The notes under the pieces: generated by a model
Seen by the model: the letters and a program-made list of their open reading frames with translations, nothing else
The model's database searches: none
Told to the model about the DNA's origin: nothing
Part shown: one piece after another, positions 1 to 14,202 of the stretch
Layout: every line of letters begins with the position of its first letter
Numbering within the stretch: the first letter of the stretch is position 1
Program-made: the position numbers and the translations under genes
Origin: Druceiella hillmani
Taxonomy: Eukaryota; Arthropoda; Insecta; Lepidoptera; Hepialidae
DNA: 64,000 bases
Direction of reading: 5' to 3'
Assembly (NCBI GenBank): GCA_039881145.1
Contig: JAYKKI010000127.1
Span: forward strand, 682,001 to 746,000

Positions 1-960
1 TACACACAGAAAAAAACAGTTTCAAACCTAAAAATAAGTATCGTAAAAAAGACGAAGAGAGAATTATAATGGTAAAGACTATCAGAAACTTTTGTTGAGA
101 GTAAGAGCACACATATATCACTGCACTAAAGAAATGAAACCCTCGTAGTAGTACCTACGTCTAGTGTTACGAGGTCAAGGGTCGAGTCGGCGTCGATAAA
201 TTGTTCTATTTCTTAACAGGGCTAGTAGTAGTAAAAAACGTTTTATCTTTATCGACAACTGCAGAGTTATGTTATGTAATAGATATTTTAGTTTTCAGAA
301 AATACCGCAATTCGATTTCAGCAGTTCAGGCAAAAAGAAGAAACTAAGCTTAAAGAAGAAATGCTGAATTACCCATAGCGATATATATTTAGGAGTAGCA
401 TCAAGAATTATATCTTTATTTTATTTTCAGTTATGCTCGTCATATTATATAGTAAAACTGTAATCATTTTCAAAATATGATTAAGGAAAGTCGCAGTCAT
501 GAAACTTTGTACTAAGATAAATATAGATATATTCGAGTATGTAGTTGTCTATAACACAGTACACCTAAAAAAACAAAGTAGTATGGTCAAGATAAGGTCG
601 CAAATTTCCTTCTGCTTATTCTTTTTAGGAATGACAATTATTTCATTAAGAAACTAATTGAAAAACACTTAACGGAAACGATAACCATACCAACTATGAA
701 TTATGGATGATCATGTCTGTAAAATTGTTCTTTCAAAGTACAAATTAATCAGAGTTCTACCAGATAACCAAATAAAAATCTAATGACTTATACATTTGCC
801 AAATGTATTTGGTCTTTTTACACTCTGCTAAAAAAGCTTCACAGTATTTTCTAACGCGTTCCGGAGAAAAACGTTTTGAAAAATTATTAAAGTTCAAATA
901 TTTGTGATCAGATCATCTTGCTACTGATGGGTACTGGCATCTTTTATGTAAAATTAACTA
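1..960. repeat. Dispersed repeat, copy A (pair of 21.4-22.1 kb)
   Basis: This stretch aligns by eye, with many substitutions and small indels, to 21,370-22,090 in the same orientation. Shared landmarks in the same order include GTACCTACGTCTA and GAGGTCAAG near the start, TATATTTAGG followed by GTAGCATC in the middle, and AATTGAAAAACACT and CTATGAATT toward the end. No reading frame is conserved between the copies. It is an old repeat or segmental copy of unknown type, and its left end may lie outside the window. Confidence 0.7.
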
Positions 961-2975
<2,015 letters not shown>

Positions 2976-5900
2976 TTTTTTTTTAATATTTGTTATGATC
3001 TAAATGTGGTTTGCAAAATGACATATGTCTTTGTCCGTTGGTTGGACGCATGTGCGTATGAGGACACCTATACAAGTAGCCATTCTCCACAAAATTTCGA
3101 AATTGTTTTTTATATAAATTAGCTATGAGAATAGATTTCCAAAATTATTGTCAAACAGTTTAATTTGAATAATAAATTTTTTTGAAAATCTTTTTTTTTC
3201 ATGATCGATGACGGATAGTTTTCTACCTCCTTTTTGTGCAGATCTTCATGTTCCTTCTCTCTGCTCTATGCGGATTTCAATTTGTTTTACTACTTTACAA
3301 ATTGGCGACTTGTAATTAATTGTTAAAGATGTAATAAGCAAGTAGAAACATAATTAAATGTAGTAAGCAAGTAGAAGTTGGGTTGTAACTGATATATAAT
3401 GTAAGAAGAAGTAATAATAAAACCGAGAGCAAACAAGGATGATTGTTGATAAACTAAAATGGATGGAGTCATTTGTAATTTTGTAAAATTTTATTTCAAA
3501 ATCTATAGAAAAACATGACAAATTAAACATGTGTTTATAAAAATTTAAAATATAACGTTTCAAATAATTTTTAAAAATTGTTATTGACGTATTAATCTTT
3601 TTACTTTTTAATAAATATTTAATTATTAGAAAACGTTGGAATCATTCTTACATCGACACAACGATTTTTTATTTTTTTAGTTAAAATCATTTTCGAATGA
3701 ATGTTTGTCATTATTAAGTTATTCTTTCTATTTATAGTATTAGATATTCTACATAAAGTAGAGTATATGACATTGCCATATACTCATTCAGAACAGAAAC
3801 AAATTTACACCTATTCTTCTATTTGTAAGTGCATCTATTTATATTTCTAGTTTTTTTAACTAACCTAACTTAATCTATACTTTAGACTTTCAATAAATTC
3901 ATCTGAACTTTTCGATGCCGTTCTTAATCTGAAAATATATTTAATTAATATATAAATGGCCCATGTTTAATAAAATTTATTATATCTCTGGACTGAAAAT
4001 AATGTTAGAAGTGTAAATATGTTCTATTTTACGTAAAACAATAAATTTACTTTTACCTAGTATACAAGAAAATGATTATTCTGTTCCAACATAGTTCACC
4101 TAGAAGTTTTCTTCCTCTTTATCTCTGCAGCCTCTTAAAAATCTGTCACTGGTTTAATGACCCTCGTTAAATTAGATGCCGTCTTTGTCGTGTCGACTTC
4201 GTTAAATTTTCTTTTCATATAAATTTTGGAAAAAAATGCACATTAATTACTTACGTCAAGTCTGAATATAACAGATATATTTTAAGTGAAATATGTCTAT
4301 TTGTGATAATACATTTGATAAAATAACTTACCTTGTTTTAGTAGTCAAATACTGAAGCAATAACAAGTATTGCTTTTATAAAAATCTCTTCTGTGTTTGT
4401 GTATCAAACTGTAAATTAAATTTTTAATGAATCAACCCTCGTTTCAAAATTTAACAAGGAGTAAATTTGACATTTACCTTTTACTTAATTTCAAAATTGC
4501 TTAGTTTGCTTTCCTATTTACAATGTACATAGGCAAACATAAATTATTGGACGTTTTTAATATTATTTCAAATATAACAGAAAAATAAAAAGGTTGCGCA
4601 AACGCCATTCGTGAAGTCCGGTCACCGCGAGTGACAGGGTAATAATAGCATACACTTTCTTTCTTTATCTTTTAAGCGATATCAAGACGATGGTACGATG
4701 TCTATTATAGTATTAAATTTCTTCAAGAGAAACTGTTGTCCATTTAGGCGCGACTATCTCCTCAAATGCAGAGTCTACTTTTTCACGTCAAATACTTCAT
4801 CTGTTACTGATTATTATATATTTGTTTTAAATAACAAAGCAAGATTTACGTCCTAATAAAATACCATGCATTTGTAAAACATAAAATTAAAGAAAAAAAC
4901 CGTATATTCACACATAATAAAAAATATTACAATAGTTGGTTTATGTAATTTTTGTTTTACAAACCAAAAAATCATTAAAAGTTTAATTATTTATGCTAAA
5001 CAAGACTGCAGTTATGATTGCCAGGTTGATCTCTTATTGACAGATTTACGTAATATTGGAGACATTGTGACAATTTGTAAAATATTAAATATAGAACAAA
5101 AAAAATTAAAAATAATTGTAACTAAGTAAAGTTTATTATTGCAACTTCAAATTATCAAATTAACTTCAAATTATCAAATTAAAATATATTTCCAGTACGG
5201 TAATTTTTTAATTATTAGACAAATTAAATTTTTACTACTCTACATAAGAAAACATATTTTAATACATTTTTCTTGACTGAATTTATATTATACCAAACGT
5301 ACTTACAGGCTCCAGTCCTTTTATGATTTTATTTCCATTAATTACTTGCGTACTAAATAAAACTATTCTTGTCTTATATCAAAGAAGTTTAACCCTTTAC
5401 GCACGTACATAAATACACGCATAATTTATTAACATAGTTTCTGAGAAAACAGATAAAATATCTACCTTCATGGATTGTGTCTCCATTGAATTCAACACTT
5501 CTATTAATACGTGAAATATTTCAATTTACTCTAGTAATAAATAGCGATTACTATAATGAAGACTTTTATCGCAACATATAGTCAATATACCACCCTATCC
5601 ATAATTATAATTTTATTAACCAGCAGAGATTTATTAAAATGTAGTAATCTTTTATATTGAAAATGGGAAAAATATTGGAATTTAGAAAATATCCAATATC
5701 AGTTTTAAACTAATTATATTTTAATTTTTTGAATTCACCGACAGTTATATGAACGAGGTGCGATGTGAAAGAAATTCTCAATAACGTAATATACATTATG
5801 GTCATTATGTAATTTAGAAAAATAATAAGGTCGCTTACTGATGTTAGTTACTTGGAATTTTGGAAATATTTTCTGTTTGACCATATTTCAACAGCCTATC

Positions 5901-7006
5901 TAAACTAATTACTATTAATATGTAAGAAGTGTGTCTTTAAAAAGTAAATACTATATTAACTGAGATAAAAGATTTTATAAATAGTATTATGAATATTGTA
6001 GTGAAATATAACATATTCTTAATTCAATATCGATATCCCTTTTCTTTTCCAGGAAAAATAGGTTAAGATTGCAAGAAAAAGAAGAATGGACACTAGGAGC
6101 TTTCCTTTCATAGAGATAATAATTATCGCTGTATTAATTTTTTCCGAAGTCATCTGTATAGAGTATATATCATAGTGAATAAAAATTTTAGCAATTTCCG
6201 AGTATGCACTTTAACACTGGATTGTGGTTCGCTTTAGGTAACATTTTCATATGCACTACCTACATTTTGCGTTAATATGAATAATATTCAACTTTTAATT
6301 ATCTTATTTACTTTTAAGCATTTGGAATCCAAAGCTCGCTTTAAATATTTATATAAAAATTATTACTTTTAAACAACGACGTCCGCGGAAGTGTCATATC
6401 CACTTTGAATTATATTCAACATATATCCCAATATCCTTTTACCAATACCAATAACATTAATAAACAATATTGTCACATTTTTTTAAAACTATAAATCGTA
6501 AATTCTCTAAGTAAAGTAGTTTAAAGATGCGATATTATGAGTATAACACAAACGTCTCATGTTTTCGACGGTTTGTCTACGTCATGTTGTTGAATATTTT
6601 ACTTCTCGGGACCGTATTTGAATGATAAAAGCTCATTATTGAATTTGTAACATGTCAAAAATACGAAGCTTCGGTTTACTAATGTGTAATTAAATTCACG
6701 TAAAGAAGATCAATATTCGTACCCTTATATATTAATAAACTTCTCCTAGACGAGTGCTCTATCCGTTCTTGCACAAAAGTTCATATTCTGTTGAAAACTG
6801 CATGAATAAATGTTCATATTATTGCGTAATTATTAAAAAATTAATTTTACCTATGGTTCAAAATAAAGTTGTTTAATAGATTACTTTAGTAAAAATAGTT
6901 TAATAATGTTTTTCGCAAATTTTATTATTAATTTTGTATATATTTTTAAATTCGAATTAAATGAATTCAAGATTTGGATTTTCACAGATTGCACGCGCTC
7001 AAGTAT
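2976..7006. other. AT-rich non-coding stretch
   Basis: No gene recognised. The only distinct structure is a perfect 19-bp direct duplication at 5,143-5,180. A slightly GC-richer patch near 4,595-4,640 has no identifiable function. Confidence 0.55.
5143..5180. repeat. 19-bp tandem duplication
   Basis: Two identical 19-bp units (5,143-5,161 and 5,162-5,180) lie head to tail, consistent with a recent slippage or repair duplication. Confidence 0.9.
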
Positions 7007-7066
7007 TTGAATGTGTATGGTGTGTATGGTGGTGTACGATGGTGTGTGTGTATGGTGGGATCTAAA
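7007..7066. repeat. GT-rich degenerate microsatellite
   Basis: Imperfect GTGTATGGT repeats with a short pure GT run. Confidence 0.8.
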
Positions 7067-7639
7067 AACATTTTGGCTACCGACAATTTAATTAACATCA
7101 AAATATTTTCCCTTAAATAGAATTAAAATTGTTATGACCTAATTCTCTTTTAATAACTGCAAGATATAATCACGTTTCAGGAAATGTATTCTCTAGGTTT
7201 AAATAAGTTGCTCTTTTTTTATTTTTAGTGCATAATCTACATCAAAACCGTGATTTATATATTATTTTATACCGTTTATCAGATATACATGTAAACATTT
7301 TTGTAAGACAAATTTAAACCTTTTACGCTACGTAATGAATTACATTCTTTTATTTTAACATAAACTCTAAATATTTTTCAACATTTTCATACTTTTCAAT
7401 GGAATTTATTTATCTATACATATAATAAAAAAAAGTTATGCGCCGCATTTCTTCTCAAAAAATTCGACAATAGTAAAATCTCAAACATCACATGTGCATA
7501 TTTTACATTGATAATATCATGAACGTTTATTGTTAAAACACCCATTTTTTGGTTAAATTTGTAGAGTTAAATGTGCAAAGTTGACTTAATCTCTAAATTG
7601 AGTAGCAATCTTCGTCACGTAATATAGTTCAACTTTCCC

Positions 7640-8230
7640 ATTTATACTGTAGTTTTCTGACGAGTTGTTTCCAATTTAAGACGGTTTTCTAATAAGTAAT
7701 TCCCCGCGCTATCCGTGCAAACCGGAGCCGATCGGATAATAAGTTTAAAAAAAAGATGATTAGAACTTTTGAAAGGCACACACTCCTTATTTGTATGTAA
7801 AACGTTGAAACACATTCGAAATAAAGCAGTTATTTTATTGTTTTTTTCCTGCGTCTTGCGTGCACTAGGTAATAGAAAATAACCGTCGTGCACACTATCT
7901 CCTTTCTTTCAATTGTAAAACAAATATTCATGAAGATTTATGCGCTCCCATTTAATTCAAATATGTTTTTCGTTTGAGTATAGCCTCTCATTAAACTATA
8001 TTTGATTTAACGTGGATGACATATAGCAAATTTACGGCTATTTTGGGATTATTTTGACTAAATTGAATTTCAGTCAACGAAATTCTATGTAAATTACATT
8101 AGAGTTTATTTTGTAAAAATCAATATAGATTTAGTTTTGCAATTTAATACTAAGTGAATGGTAATTTTTGCTATTAAATAAGGAAGAAAATTGGATTTTT
8201 TTGTATGGCCATTTGCTTGTTTGTAATTTC
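7640..8230. repeat. Dispersed repeat (pair of 46.96-47.4 kb)
   Basis: This stretch aligns in the same orientation with 46,960-47,400. Shared landmarks are a cytosine-rich block followed by CTTGC, GAAGATTTATG, TCAAATATGTTTTTC, AGCCTCTC and a TTGCTTGTTTG-like tail. Divergence is high and no reading frame is shared. The 47 kb copy is followed by a sequence like the conserved block of insect Helitron-type non-autonomous elements (an AAAACTACTGGACC-like string), so both may belong to such a family. Confidence 0.55.
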
Positions 8231-8272
8231 GTTTGGTTTGTTTATTCTTAAGAAAGCTCTTATTCCCACCTT

Positions 8273-8341
8273 AGAACATAAGTTTCATGAAACTCGACCT
8301 AATATGAACTATTAGGTCGAGTTTCATGAAACGTATGCTCT
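8273..8341. repeat. Short-loop palindrome, 23-bp perfect arms
   Basis: Arms 8,282-8,304 and 8,310-8,332 are perfect inverted copies around a 5-nt loop. The pairing extends to 8,273-8,304 / 8,310-8,341 with two mismatches. Each arm contains the self-complementary 12-mer GTTTCATGAAAC. It may be a tiny foldback element or a template-switch product. Confidence 0.9.
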
Positions 8342-9291
8342 TTTAGAACGGTTACATGCTATATATTAATTATACATGAATTAGTATTATAATTTCGAAT
8401 ATATTTTTATTGCAATTATTATTTCTCGTCGCTTGCAAAATACCAATAGATTTATAAAGCATTATATAATTATTATCTAATACTTTTCCTATGAAGCACA
8501 TTAACCAATTTTCATTATTACCGAAATTAGTAACAACAGTCAAGTTGCTAATTTTAAAGGCTTCATAAGAGCATATATTACTTGGGTTGCATTTTATGAA
8601 ATTATATTTTTTGAAGGTTCGTAAACAGTAAATGAAATTTTGTATTATCATAATTATTTGGAACATCAATTTTTTAACCAATGTTCATAAAATTTTACAT
8701 ATCTACAGTCTATATAATAGAGACTGACAAAGAATTACATATACCATAAAGTAAATGATTATTTTTTTGTTAATTATAAGCATGTAGTACATGGAAAAGT
8801 GTCAGCTCAAGCTACCTATAGCAGGGTGCACGTTTTTTTCCTTTTCACGCCATTTCTTCGATGGTGTACCTCTCAAACTTTTCAAGAAATTTTTAAATTC
8901 CACCACATTTTATTCCACACTTCTTTTCCCGAAAACAAAATTTCGGGTTAAACCTAGCTATTAAATTAGTGCACTTACCATTGCATTATGTTTATAGAGT
9001 TACAAAATTGTTATAAAATATATTTTTCAGAAAAACAAGGTATACTTTTTTTACGTAATGCAAATTTTGGAAAATTTCTTAATTAAAAATTAAATTTTAA
9101 TGTTTATAAAAGATGTTATTGAACTCAATTTATACGACTTACGATCTTTATTTTTTAAAGAATAAAAAAACTTAAAAACTATTTTCAAACAAAAGCTATG
9201 GTATTAATACAATCTAAAGACGTCGTTCAACGGATACGAAATACGCATCAAGTTTCTTGTTAATTTTCTCGTAATTTAAATATTTTTTTTT
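8342..9291. other. AT-rich non-coding stretch
   Basis: No supported gene or repeat. A 103-codon minus-strand frame (8,370-8,681) has only AT-driven composition and no recognised motif. Confidence 0.5.
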
Positions 9292-9495
9292 AATATTGAA
9301 TATATTTGGCGTTAATATTGTAGAAATGCATTATTCACAATTAAATGAAACTATGCGATTATTTCTTAGCAAAGATCTTTGCTAATATACCACCTGAAGA
9401 TGTTGTAATACAACGAAAACTAGGTCGTGGTAAAGAAATTAAAGAAAGTAGAAATAATCACGTTGTATCATTTAATTGTGAATATTTTTTTCTAT
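9292..9495 (+). mobile_element. Foldback repeat with hammerhead-like motif, copy 1
   Basis: The left flank (TATATTTGGCGTTAAT, then ACAATTAAATGAAACTA) recurs at 52.95 kb and, inverted, at 45.1 kb. The block at 9,333-9,370 is the inverse of 9,451-9,485, so the element folds back on itself around a palindromic AGCAAAGATCTTTGCT. Four related copies occur in the window (9.3, 16.4, 44.7 and 53.1 kb). The hammerhead-like motif points to the long-terminal-repeat-like ends of Penelope-like elements or to non-autonomous retrozymes. No reverse transcriptase of that class was found nearby. Confidence 0.6.
9390..9430 (+). ncRNA. Type I hammerhead-ribozyme-like motif (best copy)
   Basis: The motif reads in order: CCAC (stem I, 5' side); CTGAAGA (core box, fits CUGANGA); one extra T; GTTGT-AAT-ACAAC (5-bp stem II with a 3-nt loop); GAAA (core box); a very short stem III around CTAG; TC at the cleavage position; GTGG (stem I, 3' side). 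Flanking A-T and T-A pairs lengthen stem I to 6 bp. A very short stem III is typical of metazoan retroelement hammerheads, which are thought to act as dimers. Departures are the extra base between the core and stem II, and an A opposite G in stem III where sister copies keep C-G. Self-cleavage is inferred, not shown. Confidence 0.55.
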
Positions 9496-12052
9496 AATTT
9501 ATGTGATACACCCCTATTGTCAAATATTCAGTAACTGTGGAGCTAGAAATATTTGGCTTAATAATTGACTAAAAAAATGTCCAACCTTCTTTGTAATTTA
9601 TTACAATTTGCTAGTACCCTTTAAGTATTAAAGATATCAACATAATCAATAACTTCATATGTCCAATTCATTATATTTTGCAAAGATTAGCTGGTGATGA
9701 ATTACATATGGGGCCTGTTTGAATATAAGTATCATATTACAATATTGTCCATCTTCCATGTTAAAAGTTTTTAGTATCTTCAGGGAATATTTTTTATTTG
9801 GTCTGCGTATTTTATAGTCATACTTTGTTTCGGTTTCATGATTGTGTTCTTTTTAAATGTTATTTGAAGTTTATAAAATATACTGACCAGACCTATAAGT
9901 TTATTGTGGTTTATTTTTTTACATTTAATTTAAGACTGACATTTCTTTTCATATCTAATTATCATTTATCGCCGATTCAGAATAAGAAGCAAGGACGAAC
10001 AGTTAGATTACACGTTCATGGTAATATGGTTTTTGGAAAATAATATGGTATTATATTTATTACTGGCTCTCTAAAAATCGGCTTATCGAATAATTCTCTT
10101 TTTTTATTTTAGTTGACAATCGGCAATATAAGTCGCCGGTCGTTGGCTAGTAATTTTCCCTGGAATGCCGCAAAGTTTAAAGCTTCTATAACTTGGCGCA
10201 ATATTGGTTTTGAACTTCTTTTCTATTGCTATTAGTCCATGTCTTCTTTGGTGCTATACACTGAATTTTCCCGGCTAGAGAAGCTTAAGTGGTGAACAAT
10301 ACGGTTTCTTTCAACAAAAATAACTAAACGTAAATAGGCGCCCTCTTTTAATTAACTGAGTGATTTTTAATTGAATTTCATAGCCAAGGCAAATAATTTT
10401 TTGGATGCGGTCACATTACGATACTTTTAGGATTGATAGAAAATAGTGCAACTAAAAGGCCTCAAGCTTTTCCCAACCCGAATATAATACCGCCCAGTTT
10501 ATAAATCCGTAGAGAAAAATGGGTAGGGTAAGTGTTAAAAAAATTATAGCTCGGTCTTGGGGGAAATGTTACCTCAATTTCAGTAAGATTATTTGAGTGA
10601 CGCCAATGCTGCTCCTGATGAGCCAACCTGGTCCCATTACCAGCCACCACTTTTTTCTCTTGCATAAATGACCTAAGGTATTAAATCATTAAACTTTGTC
10701 CAGTAGCGTTTCTTCCGAAAATTGTAATATCAGGTTTTCGAAAATTGTTAAACAATCTAATAGCTTTGATGCTTCTAATTTTAATTCACCTAATAATTCA
10801 AACTACCGATAATAAAGAAACAATAGAGCATTATTAATCAACGAAGAATCGTATTTATTATTTCTAGGTCACGCACGAATTTCCTAGTCGAAAATATATC
10901 GTCTCAAGAGGCATAGTTTTTTTTTCTTCATACCTTTAATTTAACAGCATTCTCACCAAAATGTCTCACAAAGTGTCGTAACGATCTCTCATTTAATCAC
11001 AATTTCCAAGTTCTATTCAACAATAGAAATCCAAACCAGCGACGTTACCCTCAAATCATATAAATGACAATCATTTACACCCCTTAGGTAGAATTGGTGG
11101 AAATATTGCTTCCAATTTACGACATAATAAATTCATAAAATCTCCGCTTATATATCGCGCACGACCCATTCAATGAAATTGTATTATGGGTGTCAATATA
11201 ACCGGGTGCTGGATTTAAATAGAAGCTATCAGGAAATGACGTTAACGAACTAATTAGTCTATTATCGGCTAACTTAAAGCAACGCATATTTGCACCTAAA
11301 TTTTTGTGAATATTGCTGATTTTATATTTGTGAAAGTTTAAGTGGATGGATTAATGTTACCCTATAACTCCGTGATTTGTAAACATATTGATAATAAACC
11401 TGACAGGCAAGACACTAGAGCCTGAGATTATAGATAGGCTACTTTTTATCTCGATATCTGAGATAATTCCTAAGGTAAAGTATCCATCTTTCATGATATT
11501 TTTTTTAGATTTCTATTTGGTTACGTGGTCCCTAAATTTAATTTAAGCAAATATTACATCATATCGTGCATCCCAAATTACAAAATCTAACCGTTTGACA
11601 ACATAAACAATTTTCTTCCTTATCATGATGTTAATAATGAAGGCGAATAGAGTTTGAAAAATAAATAAAATCGTAACTTAAGTTGACACATATGCTTGTA
11701 CACGCAAAAGAAGTAAAGTGATCATTTATTTTCATTTTAATTTTTTCTTGAGAAAATGTATTTAAAGGCATGCTTTCGTTATTTTCCTGTACTCAGCATC
11801 AGTGGAAAACTGTGATCCCAGTAGTCGGATTGCCCCCCCCCCCGTGGATCAGACCCGTATACAAATCTTAATTAATCTCAATACTTAAGAATATATCAAG
11901 AAAATATTGTAACAGTTGAATAAAATAACTATATTAAAAGATTTTAGGTGAAAACCAACACCTCTGGTGGCAATTATTTTTTTATGACATGTTTATTAAT
12001 GTATTACAAATTATTTACAAAATGAACACTCTCTGTCTCATAATAAGAAAAT
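9496..12052. other. Non-coding stretch with a C11 run
   Basis: No gene recognised. The only landmark is a pure 11-cytosine run at 11,833-11,843, unusual in such AT-rich DNA. The expected 3' end of the adjacent piggyBac element was not identified here. Confidence 0.5.
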
Positions 12053-13047
12053 TCAAACAAAACATATACTTTTTTTTACCTTGGCACATATAAATGAGGT
12101 TTTTAGTATTACTAAAAATATCATATCGTATCGGTTTTGTAAATCGGTATTATCATGCTGACCCTCGGCAAAATCTCTGCGGTATAATATTGCGTGTTCA
12201 CTAGATGTATATTTGTTACAGCTACGACAAATATAATTCGTTTTCCTGTCTTTTTTGGCTGAACAAATGTTTTCTTGATATCTTTTTTTTCTTGACATCT
12301 TTCTTTGACACCTTTTTCTTATATTAGGTAACTTTGCTCCTCATAAGATTTTTCTAAGAACCCTCTTATCCTTTTATGCATCAGTCTTGACAATTGAATG
12401 ACATCTCTACGATTTTGCAAATACTCACAAAGAAGTTCAAGGCCTAGGTTGTTAAGAACTTTGCGGCGTTTTACCTTAATATTTTTATTATTTCCTTTTA
12501 TTGTATATTCATTTCTTCTAGATATATTTACTAAACCGTAAAACATAAGTTGAACAAAGCTCGCCATTAACATTTACCCTACCTTTAGTCATATTGTAGA
12601 TTGTGTTCATCTCAGGTTCCTTTTCGTGACCCGTAGAATATTATCATTATGTAAATTAGACATAAGTAAAACGACTGTTTTTTTTTTCGCAATGTGGGAT
12701 GCGATCATGACATCCTTCTGAAAACCAGACGTCGACGAATATATTTCTTTTACCAGAGTTCTTATACATTTTAGGGGTATTTCTTGAACAGAACCCACAG
12801 ATGTCAGTTTGTGTTCCGGCAGAAAGTATTTTGCTAAATCATAACTGGTTAACTAGTTGTCGAATATTAAGTTTCGATTTACCTTGGAAACTGGCTGTAC
12901 GAGGCGGTTTACAATATCAAACGGCTTATTGCTTACATAATATGATCCCTTAGGCTGCCTTTCTGAGTAAATTTCAAGGTTGACTATATAAAATATCTTC
13001 GAGTCGACTAACGCTAAAACTTTTAGACCATATTTAACAGGCATATT

Positions 13048-13082
13048 TTTCAGACAATATGTACCCTACATATTGTCTGAAA
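13048..13082. repeat. 16-bp perfect palindrome inside the transposase
   Basis: Arms 13,048-13,063 and 13,067-13,082 are perfect inverted copies with a 3-nt loop. On the minus strand, the codons for FRQY are followed by an inverted copy of themselves before the family-typical MPVKYG block. This equals about 25 extra bases and shifts the frame. It looks like a templated (snap-back) insertion. Confidence 0.9.
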
Positions 13083-13575
13083 TTACATCTACCTCTAAAT
13101 GCCAAAAATATCTCGTGAATCGTAAGATTTTCATCTGGCTCTTAGCTATTGAAGCAATTATCTACAAAAACATCGAAAATCTCGCAAATTGATACCAAAT
13201 GATCCAATATTTTTTTTAATCAAAGTAGTCATGTCATAAAAGCAAAGGTTACTTTAAATAAAATGATAGCGGCGCTGCGACATAATCAACGTAAAAGTGT
13301 TCATCAAAACCCTTAGATAAGTTAGATTTTATCTCCCAGAACAACGCACAACTGCAATATAGAGAAGCCCAAGAAAAGCCAGAAATTCACTGCGACTGGA
13401 TTCTTTTGTGTAACTGTATTTTAAAGAGTCTTGCCAAGCTGCTTATTTCATTTTTATCGAGCATTAGTATGGATTAGAATTTGGTCGACCATTACATTTG
13501 AAATAAATATGCTAGCACTATTTTTCTGATTTGACATGCCTAGCTTCTGGTTTAATATCTGCCGTTTGTATTATA

Positions 13576-13652
13576 ATATTTTCAGTTCTAGTTCGAATAT
13601 TTTGGCAGAAAGTTACCTTCTGCCAAAATATTTGAACTAGAGCTGAAAATAT
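13576..13652. repeat. 35-bp near-perfect palindrome inside the transposase
   Basis: Arms 13,576-13,610 and 13,618-13,652 match at 33 of 35 positions around a 7-nt loop. It lies between the acidic N-terminus and the SRSEFLAFLG block of the decayed transposase. Confidence 0.9.
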
Positions 13653-14184
13653 GTTCTTTTACAAAAAAATAAGACGTTCGGCAATGGTTTTGGTTGTCAA
13701 ATTAGTATCAAAATCCTGCTATAATTCTTATGTTAATAATTGTATTCGACGGCGTAGTTCAATCAGAGGCTCGTTATTGCTATTGTCGGATGCATCTTGG
13801 TTAGTGTCACTTTCTTGGCTGCGAACGCTCAGGTCATCTTCTTTTTCACATTTCGTGAAACATTTTCATATTTGGAGTAACAACCGCTGCCGTTCGCGTT
13901 CTTCTCTACTCATAATTTTATGAAATCTACAAGTAACAAAATAAATAAATTAAAAGAGTTTTTAAACAATGACGCGAAACTACGACATTAAATGTATGGT
14001 TAGGTCATATTTACCTTTTTCGTGTTTGACCGCGTGTGCCTGCCGGAGCATACACAACACGACTGATTGACGGTATGGAGCGAGGAGGGCGTCATTAGCT
14101 TTAGCTGCTGAGAAGTATAGCAACGTCAAACCTTAATTTTAAGAAAAACACAAGTTCTAAAATATTGTGGTAACTGATCTAATT

Positions 14185-14202
14185 GTGCGCTCGCTGGGTT
14201 AA
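14185..14202 (-). repeat. Possible 5' terminal repeat and TTAA site of the piggyBac element
   Basis: On the minus strand the sequence starts TTAA then CCCAGCGAGCGCAC, matching the TTAA target and CCC start of piggyBac termini, about 285 bp upstream of the transposase start. No partner repeat was found beyond 12,053, so the assignment rests on one end only. Confidence 0.35.

Larger units (their letters stand above)
12053..13913 (-). pseudogene. Decayed piggyBac-like transposase
   Basis: Family DNA transposase of the DDE_Tnp_1_7 type, which cuts and pastes at TTAA sites; this copy is dead. Reading 5' to 3' on the minus strand: an acidic N-terminus from an ATG at 13,911-13,913 (MSREERERQRLL, then RSQESDTNQDASDN); SRSEFLAFLGLLYIA; NLTIHEIFLAFRGRCNFRQY; MPVKYGLKVLALVDSKIFY; PFDIVNRLVQP; FDN; GFQKDVMI...KKKTVVLLMSNLH; NMTKGRVNVNGELCSTY; and a C-terminal Cys/His region (C-X8-RKTNYICRSCNKY-X4-H). 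The first catalytic Asp (the D of IDE) is His at 13,115-13,117. The second is kept (12,859-12,861) but a stop follows two codons later. The third is Asn (12,572-12,574) and the nearby conserved Asp is Gly. Several stops and frameshifts, plus two inverted duplications (13,048-13,082 and 13,576-13,652), break the frame. Family assignment is strong. Confidence 0.92.

Noticed and set aside
13651..13923. 90-codon plus-strand frame rich in Ser and Arg
   Set aside because: It is antisense to the N-terminus of the decayed piggyBac transposase, whose minus-strand reading (MSREERERQ) fits the family.
14050..14136. CCTGCCGGAG and a TTAA near 14,134 considered as piggyBac termini
   Set aside because: The end at 14,185-14,202 fits better (TTAA followed directly by CCC), and the first has no CCC at the border.
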